64,000 nucleotides of DNA from Hyphomonadaceae bacterium (GTDB taxonomy: Bacteria > Pseudomonadota > Alphaproteobacteria > Rhizobiales > Hyphomicrobiaceae), in the NCBI GenBank assembly GCA_019747815.1, contig JAIEQJ010000061.1, positions 48,608 to 112,607 on the forward strand. Direction: 5' to 3'. This document shows, one piece after another, positions 32,148 to 40,733 of the stretch. Each line of letters starts with the position of its first letter. Within the stretch, counting starts at the first letter, position 1. The position numbers and the translations under genes were made by a program. The notes below the pieces were generated by a model, which saw only the letters and a program-made list of their open reading frames with translations, was not told the DNA's origin and ran no database searches.

Positions 32148-33770
32148 ATGGCCGGGAGCACGTTCGACTACGTCGTCGTCGGGGCGGGGTCTGCCGGCTG
32201 CGTGCTGGCCAACAGGCTGAGCAAAGACCCCACCGTCAGGGTCGCCCTGATCGAGGCCGGCGGCCCCGATCGCAATCCCTGGATCCACATCCCGGCCGGC
32301 TACTATCGCAATTTCTCCAACCCCGCCGTCACCTGGCAATTCGGCTGCGGGCCGGAACCGCATCTCGACGGCCGCATCATCCCGTGGCCGCGCGGGCGCG
32401 TCTTGGGCGGCTCCAGCGCCATCAACGGGCTGCTCTACGTGCGCGGCCAGGCCCAGGACTTCGATGTCTGGCGCCAGCTCGGCAACGTCGGGTGGTCCTA
32501 TCAGGACGTTCTGCCCTATTTCAAGCGCTCCGAGGACCAGGAGCGCGGGGCAGACGCCTATCATGGCACCGGCGGCCCGCTCGGCGTCAGCGATGTGCGG
32601 CTGCGGCAGAACCAGCTTTGCAACGCCTTCGTCGACGCATGCGTTGCGGCCGGCATTCCCCGCAACGGCGACTTCAACGGCGCCGACCAGGAGGGGGCGG
32701 GCTACTTCCAGCTCACCAACCGGAACGGACGGCGCTGCTCGGCCGCGGTTGCCTATCTGCGCCCGGCCCGCTCCCGGCGCAACCTGCACATCATCACCGG
32801 CGCGCTCGTGCACAACATCGCGCTCGACGGCCGGCGCGCGACCGGCGTGCGCTATGCGCGCAACGGCCATATCGCAACCGTGGCCGCGGCCCGCGAGGTC
32901 ATCCTGGCCGCCGGCGCGATCGGCTCGCCGCACATCCTGCAATTGTCCGGCATCGGCCCCGCGGCAGCCCTCGAGGCCGCCGGCGTCCCCGTGCGGCATG
33001 ACCTCGCCGGCGTCGGCGAGAACCTGCAGGACCATCTGCAGGTGCGCTTCGTCTATGCCTGCAGCGGCCCCGGCAGCCTCAACGACGTGTGGCACAGCCG
33101 CTGGCAGCAGCTTGTCACGGGGCTTGAGTACGCCTTCACGCGGCGCGGCATTCTCACCATCGGCGCCGGCGCGGTCGGCGCCTTCGCCCGCTCGCGGCCC
33201 GACGTGGAGCTGCCCGACATCCAGTTCCATTTCCTGCCGCTGAGCGCCGACCGGCCGGGCCAGGGCCTGCACGCGTTCTCCGGCGTCACGGCAACGGTGT
33301 GCCAGTTGCGCCCCGAGAGCCGGGGCACGCTTGCGCTCACCGGTGCCGACCCCGCGGCGGCGCCCAGGATCGTTGCCAACTATCTCGCGGCCGAGGCCGA
33401 CCGGCGCGTGCTGCTCGACGGCATGCGGCTGATCCGCCGCGCCACCAGCCAGCCGGCGTTCGCCAGGCATGTGATCCGGGAGCATCTGCCGGGGCCCGAG
33501 ACAACCACCGACGCGGCGCTGATGGCCTACGCCCGCGCCTACGCCACCACCGTCTTCCACCCCTGCGGCACCTGCAAGATGGGCAGCGATGCCAGGGCGG
33601 TGGTGGATGCGCGCCTCAAGGTCCGCGGCATCGCCGGCCTCAGGGTGGCCGATGCCTCGATCATGCCCACCATGACCTCGGGCAACACCAACGCGCCCAC
33701 CATCATGATCGGCGAGAAGGCGGCCGACATGATCCGCCAGGACGCCCGCGCCGGAGCGCATGCCGCGTGA
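32148..33770 (+). CDS. GMC-family FAD oxidoreductase (choline dehydrogenase-like)
   Basis: 540 residues from the ATG at 32148; the open frame extends further upstream over an unlikely Arg-rich segment. FAD binding: FDYVVVGAGSAGCVLANRLS at the N-terminus, WPRGRVLGGSSAINGLLYVR (GMC signature 1) and EVILAAGAIGSPHILQLSGI (signature 2). The catalytic His pair lies in TTVFHPCGTCKMG and SGNTNAPTIMIGEKAADMIR. Family members oxidise alcohols: choline, polyethylene glycol, long-chain alcohols or sugars. No betaine aldehyde dehydrogenase or choline transporter is adjacent, so the substrate is undecided. Both the gene and the divergent nuclease are bracketed by inverted repeat modules. Confidence 0.93.
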   Translation: MAGSTFDYVVVGAGSAGCVLANRLSKDPTVRVALIEAGGPDRNPWIHIPAGYYRNFSNPAVTWQFGCGPEPHLDGRIIPWPRGRVLGGSSAINGLLYVRGQAQDFDVWRQLGNVGWSYQDVLPYFKRSEDQERGADAYHGTGGPLGVSDVRLRQNQLCNAFVDACVAAGIPRNGDFNGADQEGAGYFQLTNRNGRRCSAAVAYLRPARSRRNLHIITGALVHNIALDGRRATGVRYARNGHIATVAAAREVILAAGAIGSPHILQLSGIGPAAALEAAGVPVRHDLAGVGENLQDHLQVRFVYACSGPGSLNDVWHSRWQQLVTGLEYAFTRRGILTIGAGAVGAFARSRPDVELPDIQFHFLPLSADRPGQGLHAFSGVTATVCQLRPESRGTLALTGADPAAAPRIVANYLAAEADRRVLLDGMRLIRRATSQPAFARHVIREHLPGPETTTDAALMAYARAYATTVFHPCGTCKMGSDARAVVDARLKVRGIAGLRVADASIMPTMTSGNTNAPTIMIGEKAADMIRQDARAGAHAA

Positions 33771-33810
33771 CGGCCGACTGGGACGCCGCCCGGGCGCGCA
33801 GGGGCGCACC

Positions 33811-34460
33811 GCGCTCCGAGATTCCTTCCGTCCTTGGTGGGATCACCCAAACCGCGGGCTCACCCCCGTTCTGCGTCCCGGGCCGGAGCGCCAAGGGTTG
33901 CGCCTCCGGCCGAAGCGCCAAGGGATGCGTCCCCGGCCGGAGCGCGCGATCTTGATCAGCGATCAAGGTCGGCGCGGAGAGCCGGGGTCTTTGCCCCGTG
34001 CGATGCGAGCGCATCCGCTCGGCGAGGCTCTGCGTGCCGACGGCTTCGACGGGTGAGGTGCGCAATTCGGCGGGGTAAGGATCCCGGAGAGCCTCACCTC
34101 GGCGCGAGCGCCGGGCTCGGCTTCCGGGAATGCAAAGGTGACAGCCCATTTCCTGCGCCCCCGACCGAAGCGCGCAAGGGAATACCTCCCCGGCTGAAGC
34201 GCCAAGGGATGCGTCCCCGGCCGGAGCGCGCGACCTTGATCGGAGATCAAGGTCAGCGCGGAGAGCCGGGGTCTTTGCCCGTGCGATGCGAGCGCATCCG
34301 CTCGGCGAGGCTCTGCGTGCCGACGGCTTCGACGGGTGAGGTGCGCAATTCGGCGGGGCAAGGATCCCGGAGAGCCTCGCCTCGGGCTCGGCTTCCGGGA
34401 ATGCAAAGAGGAGGCGGCCCGCGGTGCTCGAGCCAACGGGCCTTGTCATGCTCACCACTG
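33811..34460. repeat. Repeat module, right copy (inverted relative to 30429-30654), with internal duplication
   Basis: Begins GCGCTCCGAGATTCCTTCCG, continuing TCCTTGGTGGGATCACCCAA, the reverse complement of the end of the left module. It ends GGCCTTGTCATGCTCACCAC, the reverse complement of the left module's start. In between, a segment of about 220-230 bp is present twice in direct orientation (33906-34137 and 34190-34408), differing by a few substitutions and a roughly 12-bp indel. Small palindromes such as CTTGATCAGCGATCAAG and GATGCGAGCGCATC are contained in each copy. The rest of the 33771-34743 gap holds no gene. Confidence 0.8.
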
Positions 34461-34743
34461 GTGGCGGCGAAGGCGCCGGCGAGACAACCTGAACCATAAA
34501 AACTCTAACGGCGGCTCAGGCTCCTGAGCGCCGCCTCCGCTCACAGGACGGATTTTCACAGCACAGATGCAATAGGATGTTTGCGGACATTGCGAGCGCT
34601 GCGCAAAATCAGCAAGGTGGACAAGCGCTGCCTTGACATTGTTGTCTTGGCATTGCCGGATGAAGCCTCGGCGAGGTCGGATTGCATGGCTTCGCCCTCT
34701 GCACCGCCCACCCCATTCGATACCTATGATCTGAAAGAGAAAA

Positions 34744-35610
34744 ATGCCATCCATCGACTACGAGGCCGAATACAACAACCGCCAGCGGGTGCCTGAGCAC
34801 GTCGAGATCGGCGAGCGGTGGGCGTTGTTGTCTGCAGCCTACCGGCTGGCCGGTGACACCCGGATGAACCAGCCCTACGGCAAGCGCGAGCGGCAACGCT
34901 ATGACATCTTCCACGCGGCGGGCGAGGATGCCCCGCTGGTGGTGTACATCCACGGCGGCTACTGGCAGCGCGGCGACCGCAAGGACTACTCGTTCGTGGC
35001 GCGCGAGCTCAATGCCAACGGCATCACGGTCGCCATCCCCTCCTACTCGCTGTGTCCCGCCGTCTCCGTCATGGAGATCGCCGACGAAATCCAGCTCTGT
35101 CTCGCGGCGCTCTGGAAGCAGACCCGCAAGCGGCCCGTCGTCGTGGGGCACTCGGCCGGCGGCCACCTGACCGCGGAGATGCTGGCCCGCGACTGGAGCG
35201 GCTTTGCCGGCGTGCCGGCCGACCTGGTGCAGCGCGGCTGCGCCATCAGCGGCCTGTTCGACCTGGCCCCCCTGATCGGCACCAGCCTCAACCAGGCCAT
35301 CGGCCTGACCGGCGGCACGGCGCGCGCCGCAAGCCCCCTGTTCCGGCCGCCGCCGCCCAAGGGGCAGCGCCTCATTGCCGCGGTCGGGGGCGAGGAGAGC
35401 GATGAGTTCCTGCGCCAGAGCCGCGACGTCGCCGCGAACTGGAGCGCGGTCGGCCTGGATGCCCGATGCGAGGTGATCGCCGGCACCAACCACTTCACGG
35501 TCGTCGATGAGCTGATCCGGCCCGGCAGCGCGCTGCTGAAGGGGATCATCGCGCTGGCGCGCGAGGGGGACGGCGACACCCCCGCAGCATCGCAACCGGC
35601 AGCGGAATAG
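34744..35610 (+). CDS. Alpha/beta hydrolase, arylformamidase/carboxylesterase-like
   Basis: 288 residues. The oxyanion-hole motif VVYIHGGYWQRGDRKDYSF is followed by the nucleophile elbow VVVGHSAGGHLTAEMLARDW (GHSAGG, catalytic Ser about residue 141) and a catalytic His in EVIAGTNHFTVVDEL. HGGYW together with YDIF upstream is characteristic of the kynurenine formamidase (arylformamidase) and BD-FAE-like group; EYNNRQRVPEH at the N-terminus also fits. It could hydrolyse N-formylkynurenine in tryptophan breakdown or another small ester. No kynureninase gene is nearby. No signal peptide. Confidence 0.85.
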   Translation: MPSIDYEAEYNNRQRVPEHVEIGERWALLSAAYRLAGDTRMNQPYGKRERQRYDIFHAAGEDAPLVVYIHGGYWQRGDRKDYSFVARELNANGITVAIPSYSLCPAVSVMEIADEIQLCLAALWKQTRKRPVVVGHSAGGHLTAEMLARDWSGFAGVPADLVQRGCAISGLFDLAPLIGTSLNQAIGLTGGTARAASPLFRPPPPKGQRLIAAVGGEESDEFLRQSRDVAANWSAVGLDARCEVIAGTNHFTVVDELIRPGSALLKGIIALAREGDGDTPAASQPAAE

Positions 35611-35672
35611 CAGCCGCACCGCCGGGAGCCCGCGCGCGCCACTCTTGCCGCTCCCGGCCGCGGCTCCCGATC

Positions 35673-35903
35673 TCAGTGCTTGCGGCGCAGGACCGGACGC
35701 GCGTCGATGACCGAATGGGAAATCGGCGCCAGCCGGCGGCGTTCTGCCGCCGCGATCTCGGCCAAGGCTGCGGTGAGCCGATCGGCGGCCCGCTCCAGCT
35801 CCGGCACCCGCTGAATGTCGTCGCGGATGTAGACGAGCGTTTCGCGGATCGTGTCGAGATCGACCAGCGGGACACTGGGCTTGTGATGCAACGGCTCCCC
35901 CAT
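35673..35903 (-). CDS. Small conserved hypothetical protein, 76 residues
   Basis: Short soluble protein, mostly helical: DLDTIRETLVYIRDDIQRVP, ELERAADRLTAALAEIAAAE, then a basic end ARPVLRRKH. The heptad-like spacing of Leu/Ile suggests a coiled-coil or helical hairpin. No named domain is recognised. Codon use and the regular amphipathic pattern support translation, though there is no strong ribosome-binding site before the ATG. Convergent with the alpha/beta hydrolase gene. Confidence 0.62.
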   Translation of the reverse strand: MGEPLHHKPSVPLVDLDTIRETLVYIRDDIQRVPELERAADRLTAALAEIAAAERRRLAPISHSVIDARPVLRRKH

Positions 35904-36134
35904 AGGCTCAAAGCGAAAATCATCCCCGCCCGGCGTCTTCTCGACAACAAGCGGCCAAATGGAAAGCGCTGCCGCCGATAGCAGTTAACAGTCTGTCTTA
36001 ATGCGCAGGACACGGATCAGAGGGGCGCACCCGACCGGCGAATGCCGCACGACCTGGCTTGCTGCCGGCGCGGGCCGTTGCCTGTATGCTGGGTGCGACA
36101 AGATGCAAGTCCGATACTTGGGGAGAACGCGCCG

Positions 36135-37094
36135 ATGAAGCCTCTGCTCCTGCCCAGCATCCCGCTTGTCCTCGCTATGCTGCCGCTGGCGTTCTCAGCC
36201 GGCGCGGCCGAGAAGGTCGCCGTTTCCCTCGGCACCGCCACGCCGGGCGGCGGCTTCCCCGTCTACGGCCAGGCGTTCGCCGATACCATCAACGAGCTCG
36301 AGGCCACCCTCGAGGTCAAGCCGCAGACCACCAAGGGCAGCACCGAGAACGTTCCGCTGCTGGAGGCCGGCCGGATCGATCTGGGGCTCGTGCAGGGCGA
36401 GGCGGCGATGGAGGCCCTGAACGGCATCGGCCGGCCGCCGGCGGACCTGCGCATCCTCGCCGCCATGTATGCGACACCCGGCATGTTCGTCGTGCGCGCC
36501 GACAGCGCCTATCGCACCATCGACGACCTCAAGGGCAAGCCGGTCGCGTTCGGCGCCAAGGGCTCGGGCCTCGTCATCCTGGCCCGCTACGTGCTCGACG
36601 GCCTCGGCATCGATCGTGACAAGGACTTCGAGGCGATCTTTCTCGACAAAGCCGGCGACGGCCCCGAGATGGTGATGAGCGGCAAGGCGGCGGCGCTGTG
36701 GGGCGCCGGGATCGGCTGGCCGGGCTTTACCGCCGTCGCCAAGGGGCCCGCAGGCGGGCGCTTCATCGTGCCCGACGCCGAGGCCATCACGCGCATCCAG
36801 GCCAAACACCCCTTCCTCAAGACGCTGACCGTGCCGGCAGGGACCTATCAAGGGCAGCCGGCGCCCATCGTCTCGGTCGGCTCCTGGAGCTTCGTGCTGG
36901 CGCGGCCGACGCTCTCCGACGACATCGCCTACAAGCTCGCCCGCGCGCTGCACAAGGGCGAGGGGGCCATCGCCAAGCGGCTCGCGCAGGCCAGCGAGAC
37001 GACGGCCGCGAATACCGCCGCGGCCGCTCCCAAGCGCGCGCTGATCCATCCGGGCGTGCTGCGCTATCTCAACGAGATCGGGCTGGCGCAGTAG
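36135..37094 (+). CDS. TAXI-family TRAP transporter solute-binding protein
   Basis: 319 residues; GGGAGA lies 9 bases before the ATG. A signal peptide (LLLPSIPLVLAMLPLAFSAG, cleavage before AAEKV) exports it to the periplasm. The mature protein starts VAVSLGTATPGGGFPVYGQA and contains TKGSTENVPLLEAGRIDLGL and GKPVAFGAKGSGLVILARYV, the two-lobed TAXI fold that binds small carboxylates or amino acids (glutamate, 2-oxoglutarate, for instance) for a fused TRAP permease. No permease gene is in the window, so this is an orphan binding protein or its permease lies elsewhere. Confidence 0.88.
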   Translation: MKPLLLPSIPLVLAMLPLAFSAGAAEKVAVSLGTATPGGGFPVYGQAFADTINELEATLEVKPQTTKGSTENVPLLEAGRIDLGLVQGEAAMEALNGIGRPPADLRILAAMYATPGMFVVRADSAYRTIDDLKGKPVAFGAKGSGLVILARYVLDGLGIDRDKDFEAIFLDKAGDGPEMVMSGKAAALWGAGIGWPGFTAVAKGPAGGRFIVPDAEAITRIQAKHPFLKTLTVPAGTYQGQPAPIVSVGSWSFVLARPTLSDDIAYKLARALHKGEGAIAKRLAQASETTAANTAAAAPKRALIHPGVLRYLNEIGLAQ

Positions 37095-37137
37095 CCCGCT
37101 GTCATCCCGGCAGTCGCGATCAGCGACCATCCGGGAC

Positions 37138-37231
37138 CTAGCAAGTTCATGGTTCTAGTGTGATCCAGATCGAGAAATTCGCTCAGCAGGCGTGCTGCGA
37201 GGAAGGGCGAATTTCTCGATCATCACACTAG
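37138..37231. repeat. Long hairpin element, type 1, copy A
   Basis: From CTAGCAAGTTCATGGTTCTA through a 77-bp imperfect palindrome (37155-37231) with arms CTAGTGTGATCCAGATCGAG ... CTCGATCATCACACTAG. An inverted near-identical copy lies 20 kb away at 57136-57229, including the flanking CTAGCAAGTTCATGGTT. Bounded by CTAG on both sides. Confidence 0.85.
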
Positions 37232-37287
37232 AGTGCGATCGTTTCATATGGAAGCGCAGCTTCCAATTGAAACGTGAATCGCACTCT
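37230..37287. repeat. Long hairpin element, type 2
   Basis: Arms AGAGTGCGATCGTTTCATAT and ATTGAAACGTGAATCGCACT flank GGAAGC/GCTTCC. It abuts element 1 with no spacer and shares its architecture (AG...CT ends, roughly 25-bp arms, small unpaired bulges) but not its sequence. Confidence 0.75.
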
Positions 37288-37300
37288 CAGCAACTCATGC

Positions 37301-37374
37301 AGAGCAGGATTCACGCTTCGGCCCAGGCCCTCGCCATTGTGGCAAGGTGCTTCAATCCGAAGCGATCCTGCTCT
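37301..37374. repeat. Long hairpin element, type 3
   Basis: Arms AGAGCAGGATTCACGCTTCG and CCGAAGCGATCCTGCTCT enclose a loop that itself contains GCCATTGTGGC. It ends at CTAG. Third member of the run of hairpins that fills the 366-bp gap between the TAXI protein and lpd, where the two genes converge. Confidence 0.75.
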
Positions 37375-37400
37375 AGTGCCGAATGCACCGCGCCTTCCCT

Positions 37401-37442
37401 CTGGGTCCTGGATATCTCGCTGCGCGAGATTCCGGGATGACA
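37401..37442. repeat. REP-like palindromic repeat, copy 3
   Basis: CTGGGTCCTGGATATCTCGC with complement TGCGCGAGATTCCGGGATGA. It lies 18 bp from the lpd stop codon, matching the gene-end position of copies 1 and 2. Confidence 0.8.
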
Positions 37443-37460
37443 AGCTCGGGACGACAAGAC

Positions 37461-38864
37461 TCACATGTGGATCGCGCGCTTGTCGACGGAGAGGGCGGCT
37501 TCCTTCACGGCCTCGGTCAGAGTGGGGTGCGCGTGGCAGGTGCGGGCGAGATCCTCCGCCGAGCCGCCGAACTCCATGATCACGGCGGCTTCCGCAATCA
37601 TCTCGCTGGCCGCGGCGCCGATGATGTGCACGCCGAGGATGCGGTCCGTTGCGGCATCGGCCAGGACCTTGACGAAGCCGTCGGTGGTCTTGTTGACCTT
37701 GGCGCGGCCGTTGGCCGTGAACGGGAACTTGCCGACCTTGTAGGCGAGCCCGGCCGCCTTCAGCTCCTCCTCGCCCTTGCCGACCGAGGCCACCTCCGGG
37801 AACGTGTAGATCACGTTGGGGATCACGTCGTAGTTCACGTGGCCCGCCTGGCCGGCCAGGATCTCGGCGACCGCCATGCCCTCGTCCTCGGCCTTGTGGG
37901 CCAGCATCGGCCCGTCGATCACGTCGCCGATGGCATAGATGCCGGGCACGTTGGTCTGGAAGCGATGATCGACCACGACGCGCTTCTTGTTGTCGAGCTT
38001 GACGCCCGCCGCCTCCAGGCCCAGGCCGTCCGTGTAGGGCACGCGCCCGATGGACACCAGCACCACGTCCGCATCGACCGACGTGGCCGCGCCGTTGCCG
38101 GCGGCGGGCTCGACCGTGACGCGATGCCCCGCGCCGTTGCGGTTGACGGCCGTCACCTTGCTGGAGAGCTTGAAGCTCATGCCCTGCTTGGCGAGGATGC
38201 GCTGGACACTTCTCGCCACGTCGGCGTCCATGCCGGGCAGGATGCGATCGAGGAACTCGACCACCAGCACCTCCGAGCCGAGGCGGCGCCACACCGAGCC
38301 CAGCTCCAGCCCGATGACGCCCGCGCCGATCACCAGCAGGCGCTTGGGCACCTGCGGCAGCGCCAGCGCGCCGGTGGACGAGACGATCGTCTCTTCGTCG
38401 ATGCCGATGCCGGGCAGCCGGGCCACGTCCGAGCCGGTGGCGATGACGATGCTTCTGGTGTCGAGCTGCCGCTTGCTGCCGTCGGCGCCGGCGACCTCGA
38501 CCCTGCCGGGCCCCAGGATCGTGCCCGTGCCGTGATGGGTGTCGACCTTGTTCTTCTTCAGCAGAAAGGCAACGCCGTCGACGTTGCCCTTCACGCCCTG
38601 GTCCTTGAAGGCCAGCATCTTGGGCAAATCGAGCTTCGGCGCGGACACCTCGATGCCCATGGCGGCAAAGGCGTGGCCCGCCTCCTCGAAGCGCTCGGAC
38701 GTATGCAGCAGGGCCTTGGAGGGAATGCAGCCGACGTTGAGGCAGGTGCCGCCGAACGTGGCCCGCTTCTCCACCACGGCCACCTTGAGCCCCAACTGCG
38801 CGGCACGGATGGCGCACACATAGCCGCCCGGCCCGGTGCCGATGACGATGAGGTCGTAGGTCAC
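37461..38864 (-). CDS. lpd: Dihydrolipoyl dehydrogenase (E3)
   Basis: 467 residues, GTG start at 38864 with GAGGGAG just upstream. FAD-binding [20 protein letters not shown], the redox-active disulfide [16 protein letters not shown], the NAD-binding [20 protein letters not shown], the second FAD motif [20 protein letters not shown] and the interface catalytic dyad [14 protein letters not shown] are all present. It reoxidises dihydrolipoamide in the 2-oxoglutarate (and possibly pyruvate) dehydrogenase complex. It is downstream of sucA-sucB, separated from sucB by the DUF4160/DUF2442 pair. Confidence 0.98.
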   Translation of the reverse strand: MTYDLIVIGTGPGGYVCAIRAAQLGLKVAVVEKRATFGGTCLNVGCIPSKALLHTSERFEEAGHAFAAMGIEVSAPKLDLPKMLAFKDQGVKGNVDGVAFLLKKNKVDTHHGTGTILGPGRVEVAGADGSKRQLDTRSIVIATGSDVARLPGIGIDEETIVSSTGALALPQVPKRLLVIGAGVIGLELGSVWRRLGSEVLVVEFLDRILPGMDADVARSVQRILAKQGMSFKLSSKVTAVNRNGAGHRVTVEPAAGNGAATSVDADVVLVSIGRVPYTDGLGLEAAGVKLDNKKRVVVDHRFQTNVPGIYAIGDVIDGPMLAHKAEDEGMAVAEILAGQAGHVNYDVIPNVIYTFPEVASVGKGEEELKAAGLAYKVGKFPFTANGRAKVNKTTDGFVKVLADAATDRILGVHIIGAAASEMIAEAAVIMEFGGSAEDLARTCHAHPTLTEAVKEAALSVDKRAIHM

Positions 38865-38870
38865 GCTCCC

Positions 38871-39209
38871 TCAAACCTTCCATTCGGTGGTAACGGGATC
38901 CCAGATGCCCTCTGCCTCCATCCGGAGTGCATCGGCGCACAGATCGATCTCATCGCCATCCGCCGTGCGCCATTCCAGGGAGCGCCCGCCACTGCCCGGA
39001 TGCGCGGTACGAAAGAAATCCGGGTCTCGCAAGGGCGCAAAGACCTTCCCCGTATCGAGAAGTCTCTGAAAGTCGAATGTCGCCTTGTAGCCATCGGCAA
39101 ACGTCAGGGTGGCGACGGGCGGATCGCTGGTCTCGACCGACACGATTTCCTGTCCCAGCGCTACTCGACCTTCCCAGGGTGCTCGCTGTTTCGCGCTTTG
39201 TCCCAGCAT
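38871..39209 (-). CDS. DUF2442 domain protein
   Basis: 112 residues as drawn from the ATG at 39209; homologues usually begin nearer EIVSVETSDPPVATLTFADG, so the true start may be further in. The domain core is FADGYKATFDFQRLLDTGKV and APLRDPDFF, ending in EWRTADGDEIDLCADALR. DUF2442 proteins are often encoded beside DUF4160 proteins, as here, in a toxin-antitoxin-like arrangement, although no activity is established. The gene lies 6 bp upstream of lpd on the same strand and overlaps the end of the DUF4160 gene. Confidence 0.8.
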   Translation of the reverse strand: MLGQSAKQRAPWEGRVALGQEIVSVETSDPPVATLTFADGYKATFDFQRLLDTGKVFAPLRDPDFFRTAHPGSGGRSLEWRTADGDEIDLCADALRMEAEGIWDPVTTEWKV

Positions 39210-39410
39210 TCCTGCAATTCCTTCTGGCGACTCGAGGCCCAGCGTCTGACCGCAGCGAGTTTTGCGGGCGGCAACGAGCCCTCTATAAGTTCCAACGTCT
39301 CCAACAATATTTGGCCCTTGTGCTCGGCAAACTCAATGTGGAAATGAGGTGGAGGATGATCATTCCAGAAAAAGATGATCCTGACCCCTTCCGATCGCGA
39401 CGGTTGGCAT
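39161..39410 (-). pseudogene. DUF4160 domain protein with apparent frameshift after the first six codons
   Basis: The body GVRIIFFWNDHPPPHFHIEF, with EHKGQILLETLELIEGSLPP and AAVRRWASSRQKELQECWDK, is a clear DUF4160 domain. Homologues begin MPTVAI-EGVRII. Here ATGCCAACCGTCGCGATC at 39410 gives MPTVAI but is followed by GGAAGGGG, one base too many to join the body. Removing one G gives MPTVAIEGVRII exactly. The body's own frame has no ATG until 39484, inside sucB. This is either a one-base insertion that inactivates the gene, a sequencing error, or initiation at a rare codon. Its stop overlaps the DUF2442 gene. Confidence 0.7.
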
Positions 39411-39444
39411 ATGGACCAAGCCTCCCCGCGCCTATTCTTTATCC

Positions 39445-40719
<1,275 letters not shown>

Positions 40720-40733
40720 TGCCTCTCACACCC

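Noticed and set aside
29653..32220. An 855-codon plus-strand ORF
   Set aside because: It spans the SGNH gene, a repeat block and the minus-strand nuclease in a wrong frame; Arg/Ala/Gly-rich, no domain.
33906..34408. CRISPR-like array
   Set aside because: Only two long imperfect direct copies, with no regular short repeat-spacer pattern and no cas genes.
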